DNA from: Sphagnum compactum
Lineage: Eukaryota > Bryophyta > Sphagnopsida > Sphagnales
Length of the DNA: 64,000 bases
Direction: 5' to 3'
Assembly (NCBI GenBank): GCA_965153455.1
Contig: OZ234498.1
Location: forward strand, 11,284,001-11,348,000
How positions within the stretch are numbered: position 1 is the first letter of the stretch; every line of letters starts with the position of its first letter. This document shows positions 1 through 11,383 of the stretch, piece by piece. The position numbers were made by a program, and so were the translations under genes. The notes below the pieces were generated by a model, which saw only the letters and a program-made list of their open reading frames with translations, searched no databases and was not told the DNA's origin.

Positions 1-2190
1 TCAGCCACTACTCAGATTTCTGGCCTCAATCTAAACCAAAACCCAGAAGCTCCTCCCTTCTGGCCGGCAAACTGCTCCACTACCACCCTACTGCATGTCC
101 TTGATTGTTGACTCATGCCATCACTGCAAATGAGGGAAGTACATGTGAGTCATGGAGAAGAGGAGGGAGCACATAGCTGCTCACAAGATGAACCTGTCAT
201 ATCCAATGGACCTCAGGCTTCCAGTGACCATCCAATCCATAACTCCGCAGTTGGAAACACACATATATACACTTTTTGGCACTCGAAATATGGATTCTAA
301 ATTATCTAGAGGGTGTAATTAGCATGCAAAAAAACAGCAGAGAGAAGATGTTCATCTTGGACATTTGGGGATTAAATACCACAACCTTCTAAAAGAGAGA
401 GAAGCTTAAAACACTGCTTGTCTACAGTTGGGAAGGTTAAAGGTTCTGGGAGAATTAGAAAGTTGGTATTATTCCCAAAATGATGAAGAAAATTACATCT
501 GATCTACTACATCACCTGGTATTGAAGGGGAGGGATGACGGACATAAATCCCTTTTTTGTGTCAGCCTTCATGCTCCTCACCCATAGATAAGTCACACCA
601 GCCAAAGGGCAAACAGTTCTTCAAACATCACCTAACTCTGAACTGGAAGGTTGGTCAAAGCCGACAAAGATCAATGTGCTTGGAGTGAGTTCTTTAGTGT
701 AGTCATACTTTCCCTGGCAATCTTCTAAGTCCCTAGTGGCCGATATTACTGTGTATTGACACAAAATTGCAGACCATTGAATGCAGGTTTAACAATCTAC
801 AACCATCATTGGGTGAAGGTACAGGATTGCTATGATTTAGTTGTCATTGCTTGACTCCCTGGTTAGCTTCTTGAAAGCCAGTTACTAAAGTACTTTTCCG
901 ATATGAGATGCCATTCAAATCCTCAATAACCCACTTCAGCTCCACCATATCTGATATGGAGAAGTGCACATCCCCTTGTGAAAAATGGACCCCTGCCTTG
1001 CTATGATCATCAACATGAAGAGTTCCCTCAGCAAGCCTACTGAACCAGGAAACTAAGCCCTTTTGAGATCGACTGCCCTTGTTCTCAAGGTCCACCCCTC
1101 TGATGAAGCTGTCCTTCTTGCCTGCCTTCCCTTCCTGCATGGAAGGGGAAGATGTACAAGGGACGTTAGAAAGCAGAAGTTCCAAAGACAACACAGTGGA
1201 ATGTAAGGTGCTAGACTGCACACCTATCCAATGAAACAAGGAAAAAGTTGAGGCAACAAATATTTAATCATGTTCTGTTATGCATCTACTTGAGACTGCC
1301 CTAAAAATATTAGTCATGTGCCACTGATATGCCCTCTGAAACCCCCTGTGCAGTATGCCCACCTCAATGGATCTGTTATTGACACGGCAGACAAAGAACC
1401 CTGAATCACCTACTGCTCTCAATGTTGCCTCGCTTTGCTGGCCTCCACCAATCACCTGATACACAAAACCGCAGTGAAAGATTAGCACTGTTGCATTTTC
1501 CACTTCACTACTACTCTCCAAAACACCAATTGTGTTCATGACTTAACATAATTGTACCATGATGGCTTGAACTAACGATGTAGTCCCTGGTGCTCAACAT
1601 GTCATCAAGAGTTAAATATGTAGGTAACCATGTGAGGAACAAAAAGCAATAACTATATGGAGGAAAAAGAATATGAGACGAGCACAGACCTACACCCTAC
1701 CTGCAGAGAAGCACCTCTAAATCAAATACATTCTTAGCTTATCATGAAGTTCACTGGAGACCATGGTCCCATGTGGGCATGTCAGACAAGCACAAGGAGC
1801 ATTCCACCCTAACCTTATTTTAGTGAAGATTCATTTGTGTGCCATGACTTCATGATTGCCATGGCACACATGCATGCAGAACATCTCACCTAAACTCCAC
1901 ATGGTGCTCACCCATGTATGTCTATTTATGACAATCATGGGGTGATTGCTATCATTATTGAGTACTTTAGATAAGTTGAAGATGCAATTTTGTTGAGAGG
2001 CCAGAGACAGAGAATCACCTGCTGCATGAAAGACATATGAATGGAATGGTGAGTGAGACATCATGCTATTGCAGCGAAAGGTGCTTAGGGCCAGCTAACA
2101 CGCACCACCATGACCTGCTTTGAGGAAAGCCCCCAGTCGATGCATATCCTCTTGAGCACCTCATTGCTGCAGCCACCCAGTGCCCAAAAA
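1..2190. other. Downstream flank of the first gene; no certain gene
   Basis: This stretch lies 3' of the minus-strand gene that ends at 2191. Two minus-strand open frames (844-1239 and 1264-1539) have a protein-like composition, and the second is preceded by a plausible acceptor at about 1466, so they could be extra 3' exons of a longer transcript or a decayed gene. I found no family for either and no junction that joins them in frame to the gene upstream. The rest shows no coding signal. Confidence 0.3.
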
Positions 2191-4214
2191 TCACAGTCTC
2201 TCCATCTCAGCATTTATCTGACCTGCAAAACTTCTAACAAAAACCCCATTGCAGACCTTCACTTATCCCTGGCAAAAAAGCCATCAAAGAATACAAGCTT
2301 CAAAAGCACACAGACATTACCTTATAGGTTCTCCTTGTGATGAAGCATCAGTACCTTGCCTCACATGCCTGATCTGTCCAAAATGGAAGTTGCCAAGTTG
2401 GTCTAGAAGCAAGTTAAGATCTTCTTTCTTTCCCCATGCTAAAAGAGCTTGAGGTAACCCTCTTTCCTGCAAAAGAACAAGTAGAGAATTATGGTAAAAG
2501 CATCTGTTATGTCCTTCCACCAAGACAGTTACAGCACGTTCAGGGGTGTATTACTTAAGCAAGATAAAGATGACAAACCAAGACTCAAATGGTAAAAATA
2601 AAACTACAAAGCCATTTGCGGAAAGACAACTGAACTCATGAACTCCTAAGACCCTGCATGCATGATCTCCTGTTGAAGAGAACTTGCCAAACTCACCACA
2701 GAAGAAATAACAGTAGGAAAGCTCTGTCAAACTATCTTCACTACACCAAAGAATCAGAATCCATCACTACCTAGAACTCACTAAGACAAGCACTTGGTTA
2801 TAGCTGTGTGGTAGGAAGGAAAACCTCAATATAGCGAACCAGAGCTGGTGCACCAGGCATGGCCTGCCAACCTCGTGCAGATGCTCCTGGAGAAGAAGGG
2901 TTTGCAGTTGGGATAATACCCAGCTTCACTTGTTCTCGCCTTGCTTCTGCCAACATCTTCTTCTGGTATATCTTATCAGCATACTTTGCACGAATGCTGT
3001 CACCTGCCACAATCCAGTATGCTGTGTTTATAGTTGCTAGACACTCAACTCCATTATCTTCCTGATTGTGGTTTACTGATTGTCAAATGTTGCATTCTGA
3101 GACCAGAGAATGCACCTTGATTCAAGGAGGGATCAAGAAAAAAGAAGCTCACCTCTTCCCATAATTTCTTCCAGGGCTTGCCGCTCCTCCATCTGGGATT
3201 TTAGTTTCTGTTTGTGCACAGGTATGGCACCTATACGATCTTGAAGCCCTGGGACAATAGTTTTCAAACCAAGAGATTCAATAATTTCATTTGCTGAGAC
3301 AGCATCTTGAACAGCCTTTGCATCATCTTTTGCTTCTACAGTGGTGTTGATATCTAGCAAAGATGCCCAATCTCGCCGCTTCACATCCATCCTCTCCACA
3401 AGATCAACCTTTCCAGAAGTAGAGCTCGAAGAAGAAGCACTGCTGACAGTTGGAGTTGAAGATTGTCTCCTTTCCTGCAAGAATCCATGTCATTCCAAAC
3501 AAATGGTGGTGATTACCAGAGAGAAGTTCTGAAAGGAAGTTGTCAGCTGACACTCTTGAGATCATCAAGGCTAAATCCTCTTTGCAAATCCAAACCCTAA
3601 ACTGCAGCGCTATGTGCTTGCAGAATACCTTATGAATCTCTTTCATACAAATCCAATTCCCGTCAAGCAATACTAGGGTCTGATCTCCTTCACAATATCT
3701 GATTTCATGGTTCGATTGCACGGCAGTATTGCTTTGCTGATTTCTTGACAATTCTAGTACGTCTCCGGCAGTTTCAGTGAATTCTTTCAACTGTTGCAAT
3801 CCCTTGGTGATAGTGTAAAACGCGGGACCAGAAGAAGATGCAAGCAACAAGAGCTCTATTACTTCCAGGAAACCAATTTCTTCTTACCTGTGGCGACCAC
3901 TGGATGAGAGACGGCATATCGAAAATCACACCGCGTACCAAGAAGCCCGTCTCCACAGGACCGACCAAGTGACGCTGCAAGTAGATGCTAGAGATATCCG
4001 TCCTATTCCGCGACCTTTTGTACAACTCACGCTCTCGCAAAACCTCGGGCAAAGGCGGCGCACCGATCAGATCCGCAAGGAGCTCCTTGAACACCAGCCC
4101 AAGCCCCGACGGCGAGATGGCAGACCAGTCCACCTGGAAAGTTGCCTCTTCTGCTACCTTGGACGGAGCGGCTGCGAAGGTATGTCGCAAGCTGCGCATC
4201 ATACTCTTCGCCAT
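2191..4214 (-). CDS. Conserved-looking 323-aa protein of unknown function, five exons
   Basis: Five exons read on the minus strand: 4214-3888, 3474-3153, 3003-2825, 2466-2355 and 2222-2191. Every junction is GT-AG and phases add up exactly (972 bases, 324 codons with TGA stop). I chose the ATG at 4214, the start of a basic N-terminus (MAKSMMRSLRHTF) that could be an organelle-targeting peptide; an in-frame ATG at 4250 is the alternative. Residues 1-109 are a compact segment, exon 2 opens with a Ser/Thr-rich linker and continues as a charged helical stretch (MDVKRRDW, KQKLKSQMEERQALEE), exon 3 holds another basic helix (AKYADKIYQKKMLAEARREQ), and exon 4 has a hydrophobic-charged helix (QALLAWGKKEDLNLLLDQLG). 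There is no membrane segment and no catalytic motif that I recognise. The tidy exon structure argues for a real, constrained gene; I do not know the family. Confidence 0.7.
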
Positions 4215-5050
4215 TGTTACAATTTGAGGGTCCAAATTCTTCGAGACCAATTTGAGACAAATTGAAACGAATTAAATCCTTGAATTGGACTCGGAAGCCG
4301 AGTGCAGCCCCGCATTTTGGGAATGTCCCACACGCATGGGCTTTATCTAGGGTAAACCAGCCTATGTCCGGACACATAGTGGCTCAGAGGTCGCTGAAAT
4401 TCAGGGGTTGGGTCGCCTGAATTTGATGTCAAAATGAAAATTATAGCCCTAATATGGGCACACCCGTTGCAATTTACAGCATTTAAAAATATTAAAATCT
4501 GAGTGAGATATGCCCACCAAAGCAAGGGGGGTCAAGAGTGGGAAAAATATATTATCTTAGGACACATGGCATCTTATGGGTGATGCATTTGGCATGTATA
4601 ATCAAACAGAACAAGGGTGATGGATGTACATTACTTACCACATCCCAAACTTGGATGTAGAAATAAACAAGCAGAATTTGTTACACAAATGTTCGGAATT
4701 GGTTTCTGCAATGCAGATCCATCCAAGCATAAGGGTTAAGATCGGACAGATATGGGTGGCCAAATGTTTAAAGAACCCTAAAGTTGAGAGTGGTTAAAGT
4801 ATATGGGTGCTCACTCATAGTAGTGTGTTGCAACACCATCCATTTCAATTGAATCGTCACTTTGAGTCCACTTGTTTCTCTTATGCAAAAACTTTGGTCT
4901 TTCAATTTTTCTCCACCTCGGGGCGGCCGCCTAGCTCTCTTGAGCTTTGAGCTTTCTAATCAACTTTCTAAGCTTCATGATGTTCCAAGTTTTTTGAGCT
5001 TCATGAGAATTTGAGCTTTCCAAGGTTTGTGAGATTTGAGTGAGATACAA
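4215..5050. other. Upstream flank of the 323-aa gene; nothing further seen
   Basis: This is 5' of the minus-strand gene, so it should hold its promoter and leader. I see no clear TATA box. A tract of short direct repeats begins around 4950 with variants of GAGCTTTC and TTCATGA. Confidence 0.3.
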
Positions 5051-5051
5051 G

Positions 5052-5243
5052 CTTCATGTCTCTTCACCCTCGTGATGTTTGTCTCTTGATTTCTTGGCAC
5101 TACATATTTCTCATGTTCTTCTTCTTTTTGGTTTCATGATCCTCAAGCTTCATGCCTCTTCACCCTTGTGATGTTCATCTCTTGATTTCTTGGCACTACA
5201 TTATTTTCATGTTTTTCTTCTTGTTAGTTTCATGATCCTCACG
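5052..5243. repeat. Two-copy tandem repeat, period about 96 bp
   Basis: The segment beginning CTTCATGTCTCTTCACCCT at 5052 recurs at 5148 with CTTCATGCCTCTTCACCCT, and both copies continue through GTCTCTTGATTTCTTGGCAC and TTTCATGATCCTCA with a few substitutions. It leads directly into the pyrimidine-rich minisatellite. Confidence 0.8.
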
Positions 5244-5439
5244 ATTTTCTTCTTTTTTTCGTTACTTGTAGGTATGTTGGGAAATCCGACACCCCCCCCA
5301 AATTTGGTCATCGTCATCTTCTTCTTGGTTTTTTATAGCTCTTAAAGAGTTTCAACCTCCCCCCTCTTGTGTTTTGCAGGTCTACACAAATCTTTGACTT
5401 CCTCTTCTCATGTTTACAACTCTTGGGTAAGAAATTAGG

Positions 5440-6140
5440 ACTATAAAAAACATGGGTTCAATCTTCTTCTTACAATCCTAGTTTTTTCCAAAACTCTCAT
5501 GGGTTTAGTTTTTTTCTTCATGGTTTTTTTCCAAAGCTCCCAAAGTTGTGGTCTTCTTCTTCCTAGTTTTTTTTGAAAACTCCATGGTTGTGGTTTTTTT
5601 CTTCTTAGCTGAAGCCTCAAAGTTGTGGTCTTTTTCTTCCTAGGTTTTTTCCAAAACTCCATGGCTATGGTCTTCTTCTTCCTGGCCAAAACTTCAAAGT
5701 CGTGGTTTTGTTCTTCATGGTTTTCTCCAAAGCTCCCAAAGCCATATTTTTCTTCCTAGCCATACCTTCAAAGCCATGGTCTTCTTCTTCTTGGATTTTT
5801 CCAAAGCTCCCAAAGTTGTTGTCTTCTTCTTCATGGTTTTTTCCAAAGCTCCCAAAGCTCCCAAAGTTGTGTTCTTTTTATTCCTAGTTTTTTTCCAAAA
5901 TTCCATGGTTGTGGTCTTCTTTTTCATGGCTAAAACCTCAAAGTCATGGTATCCTTTTTCATGGTTTTTTCCAAAGTTCCCAAAGTCGTCTTCTTTTTCT
6001 TGATTGTACCCTCAAAGCCATGGACTTCTTCTTCCTAGATTTTTCCAAAGTTCCCAAAGTTGTTGTCTTCTTCCTAGTTTTTCCCAAAGTTCCATGGTCA
6101 TGGTCTTCTTGTGTTGCTTTTGGTTATTGGTCAACATGCC
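5440..6140. repeat. Pyrimidine-rich minisatellite, unit about 40-48 bp
   Basis: Roughly fifteen imperfect units are built from CCAAAGCTCCCAAAGTTGTG, GTCTTCTTCTTCC and TAGTTTTTTCC. Variants replace the middle with CCATGGTT or ACCTCAAAG. Several open frames run through it on both strands, reading Phe/Lys-rich (FFFLDFSKAPK) on plus and Lys/Thr-rich (MKKKTTT) on minus. They follow from the repeat and are not treated as genes. Confidence 0.85.
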
Positions 6141-6235
6141 CCTTATCTTATTCAACTCCTTAATTATTTGTAGCTCTAAGATTTTTAAGCTTTCACCCCC
6201 CTACCCCCCATGTTTTTTGTTCTAATAATTAAAGG

Positions 6236-6515
6236 TAAGGAAGGTGGAGAGGGTGGAGGAGGTTGGGAGGGTTGAGAGGCATGAAAGGTTGGTTAAGGTT
6301 TATAGGATTGAGAAGGTGGTATTGCAGCAATGGCTAGACATGGTTGAGAGGGTGGTGTTCCAAAGGGAGATGGAGATGGTTGAAAGGGTTTGGGTTTGGG
6401 TGGGGAGGGAGACGGTCAAAGTTAGGGTTTAAAGGGAGAAGGAAACAGCGTAGAGCATGGCAAGAGTGGAAAGGGTGGAGAGGGACCAAAAGGTTAGGAG
6501 GGTGGATTGTTAAAA
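6236..6515. repeat. Purine-rich (GGTGGAGAGG / GGTTGAGAGG) tract
   Basis: The plus strand is almost entirely G and A with scattered T, built from degenerate copies of GGTTGAGAGGGTGG. It directly follows the pyrimidine-rich minisatellite, so purine/pyrimidine strand bias flips at about 6230. The open frames inside (Glu/Arg/Val-rich) are products of the composition. Confidence 0.6.
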
Positions 6516-6660
6516 CATGTCCACTTTCTCGCCTTTTTGTTATTATTAACTAACTAGCTATTCGTTGTGCTTCTATTCCAAATCCCACGTTGACACCTAT
6601 GTATCCCAATGGGTGTGCATGGTAGCTTGCTTGGATTTGTCGGTGGAACCAATCTCCTAC

Positions 6661-8760
6661 TCAACTTACCACTATTGTAAACCAAATAGCAACAAATTTG
6701 GCCTTTGCAATCTTGTCAATTGTCTTTCGATATGTTTTCATTGCTCTTCTTTGGGCATCAGCTGCCTTGCTAGCTAGCTTTTCCTCCCTCTCCGTAACCC
6801 AAGCTTCTTTAATATTGTCTACAAATGCTTTGTTAATGGTTTTTTTTTGTAGGACATTTAGATAGTTTGTAGATGTCACGACATGTGACTGAGAATAATC
6901 TACTAAATGTTCTCTCCCTTCTGTGCGTCTTGCAAGTAAGTGAAGTAGGGACAACAAACTATGTAGGTGCATCTCCTTTTCTATGAGATCTTATGAGATG
7001 GGGGCATCTTGTAACGGTTTGGGTGTTGGTTAAATTATGTCGACTACATGGGGAGTTTCTTCAACATGACATTCTTCTTTAACAAGAACATGAGGCCTTT
7101 CCACATAGTAATGTTGTTCCAAGTCCATTTGGATTGTTAGATTCTCCACTTTCTGTTTAAAATACACCAGATATGTTTGTTATGTTAAATAGTTCAGCAG
7201 CTATAGACTGCTCCTCATCCTGTTGGTTCTGACCATCTTTCGGAACATGATCATTTCGATCTCTTGATATGTACCCATTTTCACTTGAATGTTCTCCATC
7301 CATTGCTATTGTTTTTGTGTAAATTGTTGACGGTTTGTGTCCTTTCATCCATTGCTCTAGGATTTAAAAGCTAGATGTTGATAACCCTAAACCATGACCT
7401 AATGTTATCCATGGTTAATGATTGGTCTATTGCTTTGTCCACCCATCCAACAAATGTTTGTTTGGTTTTTGGTATTTGTTTACAAACATACCTACATCCT
7501 TTTCTTTTATTTCCTAAATGTTGTTTTGAAGGGCTTGAAGCAAGAAACGTCTAAGGGCTAAAGGGCATGTGAGGTGTGTGAAGGCATAGTTATCATGTCT
7601 AATCCAAAATCCATTGCTTACTCTATGGCTCCTAATGTGACATGTGACCCATGACCATCAAATATCAATAAATGACGATTGGTTCAATGGAAAATACCAC
7701 TAGGAACTTACCTCTTAAAAAATGAAAGGAACTTTTTGAATAGGAAAGTTGTCATCCATGCCTTTGCATGCATTACCATACAAGTTCCTAATTTGCATTG
7801 TTTGATGTAGTCATCACGCATCCTCTTTCCTCGGAAAATGTAAAATCCTAGTAGAATTGTCCCTACAACATTCATTACACAATTCACAGTCAGCCATTCG
7901 TGGGATTTCGGGATAATATTGTATACTATGTGTGACATTCTTCTAGCCAGAACCTTAGCTCCAACCTGCTTGCCCACTTGAATCCCAATTTCATTTGAGT
8001 TCCAAATATGGTATGGTCTATAATTGTGTTGGTAGTACATGTTTTACAAGTTGTTGTAGAGAAAATTATAGGAGTTTGCAGTTAGTCCTTGTGTTTTACT
8101 TACATCTAACCCCTCAACTTTGTCTGATGGTCAAGTTGGGATGTCTATTTTGGAACCAATGCCACCATGAGTCACCTAGAACACCATCTTTGAATGGTGT
8201 TGGTCTTGTTTGGGTGATTTCTACAACCTTCAACTTAAGATGTTGTAAGGTTACACTAAGCCCACATTCCTGCATCGTTGAGGTCCATGCAATTACTACC
8301 ACATCCTCATGCTTTGATAGTACACTTGTTGACCCCATCTTCCTTGATCTAGTTTTACTATTTATGTGATCAAATAGGGAAGTGAAGGGTATACACCAGT
8401 GGCAATTTGCCTTCCGCAATGAATGGGTCCCTCATTTAATAACATCCACCACCTTTTCCAAAGATTGGTCTGTCCATGTCCCTCTTTTGGGTGCTTGGGA
8501 ATTTTGCCTCACACAAGACTTGTGGTGTTGGGATGATGCAAGTTGGTTGGGTCTTTGTTGTGTTAATGTTACCAGCTGATTGGATATCTATTCTATTACT
8601 ACTGTAGGCTAATTAGGTTTCTACGATGTGTTTGATGCAAGTTGGTTGGGGTTGGGCGATGTCACTAGTGTAGGTTGGTTGGAGCTAGGCAGTGGTGTTG
8701 GTGTAGGCTAATTCAAGTTGGGTGGTCCAAGCTCTGGGGGCACATTTTCCTTGTCCAATA
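6661..8760 (-). pseudogene. Pogo/CENP-B-like DDE transposase, decayed
   Basis: Read on the minus strand this is a recognisable but broken transposase of the pogo/Tigger (Tc1/mariner superfamily) type. In order: a Pro/Asn/Gln-rich leader (8760-8550); a psq-type helix-turn-helix opening RGTWTDQSLEKVVDVI (about 8515-8400); a CENP-B-type HTH with TPFKDGVLGDSWWHWFQNRH (about 8210-8130); the DDE core with FYIFRGKRMRDDYI (7870-7820), FDGHGSHVTLGAIE (about 7640) and SHTSHAL..LDVSCFKPFK (7580-7530); a WVDKA..QSLT segment (about 7440); and the C-terminal DYSQSHVVTS region with a charged helix (6972-6661). Several in-frame stops and frameshifts separate these blocks. The first catalytic position reads WNSNEIG, where the family normally has Asp, so this copy should not cut DNA. 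Terminal repeats were not identified. Confidence 0.85.
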
Positions 8761-8977
8761 TTATTGATCATCACCTACGAAGGATAAATGTTTTGGTGTT
8801 GCATGTTTTCATGTTCCACCAAATCCTCTTGGCCCAAGCCTATAGCAAGTAAGGGCCTATGTGTTCTTTGCCCGATAGGGGTATGCCTTTATCCTTTCTG
8901 TAATCAACCCAAGACCACAAAAAATTTGTCAAGTCAAGATAAATTCAATTGCATATGATGTTAGTTCATTGTTCTTG

Positions 8978-9081
8978 TTGATAAGATCCCAAAAGTTTGA
9001 AAAACTTTTGGGATCATATCAATCACACATATCGATTCATTTTTGTGCAAGATATAGGAATGAATCGATATGTGTGATTGA
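8978..9081. repeat. Two abutting hairpins
   Basis: Hairpin 1 has perfect 14-bp arms at 8985-8998 (GATCCCAAAAGTTT) and 9002-9015 with a 3-nt loop; the arms extend to 8978 and 9022 with one mismatch. Hairpin 2 has perfect 23-bp arms at 9019-9041 and 9059-9081 around a 17-nt loop, containing ATATCGATTC. The outer arm of the first shares 9019-9022 with the second, so the two structures compete or stack. This could be the footprint of a small fold-back element. Confidence 0.85.
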
Positions 9082-9286
9082 CCCAAGCTATTTAGTATCT
9101 TGGCTTTTTTTGTCTTGGATTTTTGGAATCTGTCCGAATGGACTTTTGTATCCAACAGTAATACAAGAACTTCTCAAACTTTTCTTTGTAAATCCTATCA
9201 ATGACCTTGTGATTTGTTACAGGTTTTATATCTGGCTTTACATCTATGTTTTGATCTCTTTCTTTTTTGTCCTCTACATTTGTTTT

Positions 9287-9895
9287 TTAAGCTACAATGT
9301 TTATTTTATGATCTTCCCATGTTTTATGATCTAGATCCAATCCTTGTTTTGCAAACTCTTTTTGGTCAACACAACTTGTCTTAGCTACACACCATAACCC
9401 TAAAACTTGTTCTTCATCCTTTAGCACAGATTTCCCCTTTCTTTGTTGTTGATTTGCAATTTGTTCTACATTCACACCTTCAATTTGTTGATCTACAATT
9501 TGCTCTATAGTCACACCTTCAATTTGCTGATATGTAGTTTGCTCATGCTTCACCACCTCACTTTGATGCTTTGTACAAACTCTGCCAATGATGCCTCTAC
9601 CTTTGTAAGACTTTGATTTGCCCCTTGTTCTACTTTTACAAGTTGATTTGCTAGTCTATTTCCCAAACACTCTACACCAAGAGTGAGGATTTCTAAAAAA
9701 CCTTGCAAGTTGTCCTCTACAATACTTGTTAAAGATGACATCCAAAACATTTGAACTTGATGAACTCACTTTTCTAGAATGAGAAAAGGAGAGTTCAACC
9801 TTGGTATGTTTGAGATTTTGCTCCTTTTTTGGAGGGAACCCAAAGTGTAGTAATTTGGAGGGGTGTGGCAAGGTGTGCTCCTTTAGGGGTAACAT
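9287..9895 (-). other. Overlapping minus-strand open frames with Gln/Val-rich helical segments
   Basis: One frame (9556-9287) reads repeated IEGVTIEQIVDQQ-like units, arising from a short tandem repeat in the DNA (AATTTGTTGATCTACAATTTG and variants). A neighbouring frame (9750-9550) reads a likely coiled coil (LANQLVKVEQGANQSLTKVE). These could be shifted pieces of one old protein, perhaps an accessory protein of a DNA transposon. I do not recognise a family. Confidence 0.3.
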
Positions 9896-9899
9896 TAAT

Positions 9900-10665
9900 T
9901 TCCCTTACTTGGGGGGTTCAAAGATATTAATGTGTTAGGGTTGCTACAACAAGGTATAAATGTCTTGAACTGTGTGTTATGAACACTTTAAACCCTAAAA
10001 TCATACAATAGCCCTCTCATAACCAAACGCCAAACCTTAGCCCCTAATGAGTTTACACATTTTATGACCACTTATATGCACCAAAGCATGCTAGTTGACA
10101 ACCCATGACCAAACATTAATAAAAAACACAAGTTAGTGTTCAAACCCACAAATGAACATAATAGTTCATTCTCTAGATGTATGAAGCCAAATGTCTGAAC
10201 ACAAAAAGTCATGGCCGAGTGTACGGTAATAGGGCACTTAGTGAACACATATAGGGCATTTGGTTATGGGTTTTATCTAGAGACAAGCTAGTTTACCTTG
10301 TCAAAGCAAAATTTATCATGAACCAAACCTATGTAGATCGTGGCATATGAATGAAAGGGCTCTTATGCCTCTTCAATAAGGGAGCATTCTAACACTTACA
10401 AGTAGGCATAATTTCCATCCCATCTTGAGGAATAGGCATAATATCCTCCCAATTTTTAGGAGGGAAATTGATGGATATAAGGTGCCTTTCATATACACTA
10501 CAAACTTTCTTCAAATGTTTAATACAATGATTGCGTCTAAAAGCATAGGGTCTAATTGAAAAAAAAATTGAGATTCATATGTGAGAGGATTAAATTGACA
10601 TTTTATTTTTATTTTTTTCCTCTTCATTTTTTTCGTGTTTTTTTTTGCTTGCTTCTTATTATCAT
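9900..10665. other. No gene seen; left flank of the CACTA insertion
   Basis: AT-rich sequence without coding signal. It ends at the AGC target duplication at 10666-10668. Confidence 0.4.
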
Positions 10666-10668
10666 AGC

Positions 10669-10678
10669 CACTACTACA
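10669..10678 (+). repeat. CACTA left terminal inverted repeat
   Basis: Reads CACTACTACA; pairs with 19354-19363 with one mismatch. Preceded by the AGC duplication at 10666-10668. Confidence 0.92.
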
Positions 10679-10720
10679 TATTGTGCCTTTTTGTGAAGGG
10701 AAAAACAAAAAACCGGAAGG

Positions 10721-11160
10721 GTTTGCGAAGCAAAAACAACCTGCCATATTTGCGATGTAACACGCATCGCAACTTGTGGTTCAACCACCATCGCTAATAT
10801 ATAGTGTACCTTAAATCATCGCAACACTTTTGCGACATACACCACAACCAAAACTTTGCGACCCTCTAAGTCTCCGTGCACGCTAGCGATATTCCACATT
10901 TCGCAACTCGTAATCATACTCACAGAATCGCACATTTTAAAATACACAAACTATCACAAAACACTTTGAGACTCACAAGAAATCGCAATCTTGCGTTAAT
11001 TGGCACATCGCATTTTGCGTTTGAATATGTATCGCAAACCTCATCACAAATTTTTACAAAAGTTTCCGGTGTTGGACGTATCGCAAGTTGCGATGTGCGT
11101 TAGTTCGCAAAGTAGTAAAAGGGATCTGGAGAAGGAAGTTTCGCAAAAGGTTTTGCAATG
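10721..11160. repeat. CACTA left subterminal motif array
   Basis: About eighteen copies of TTGCGA or its complement TCGCAA and one-base variants (TTGCGAT, ATCGCAA, TTCGCAA) lie in 440 bp in both orientations, for example around 10724, 10750, 10767, 10902, 11080-11093 and 11142. In En/Spm elements the TnpA protein binds short repeated subterminal motifs; these are the obvious candidates here. Each contains a CpG in otherwise CpG-poor DNA, so the array is a likely methylation target. Confidence 0.8.
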
Positions 11161-11383
11161 CCATCTGATTTATCACGGCCTTTTGTAAGTCACATAAAAT
11201 CTCGGTGACATTGAGGTAGTACATGTAGTAGTGCAAAGGAGAGTAGTACAAAGTTCCTAAAGGGCCTACTCCCGGAACTATAAAGGTTGAAATTCGCTAA
11301 AGACTTTGACACAATGAACATTGTGGAATAATATAGAACCACAAGCCTCAATGGCAATTTGCATAAAAATAATGAGTAGTACA

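Noticed and set aside
5441-6225. Several 60-85 codon frames in the pyrimidine-rich minisatellite on both strands
   Set aside because: They exist because the repeat lacks stop codons in several frames; the peptides are simple Phe/Lys or Lys/Thr repeats.
6244-6553. Glu/Arg/Val-rich frames in the purine-rich block
   Set aside because: Composition-driven; no start context and no family.
8961-9334. Two opposite-strand frames with nearly the same peptide (SHISIHF, NESICVID)
   Set aside because: The shared peptide is a result of the perfect inverted repeat at 9019-9081, not of a duplicated gene.
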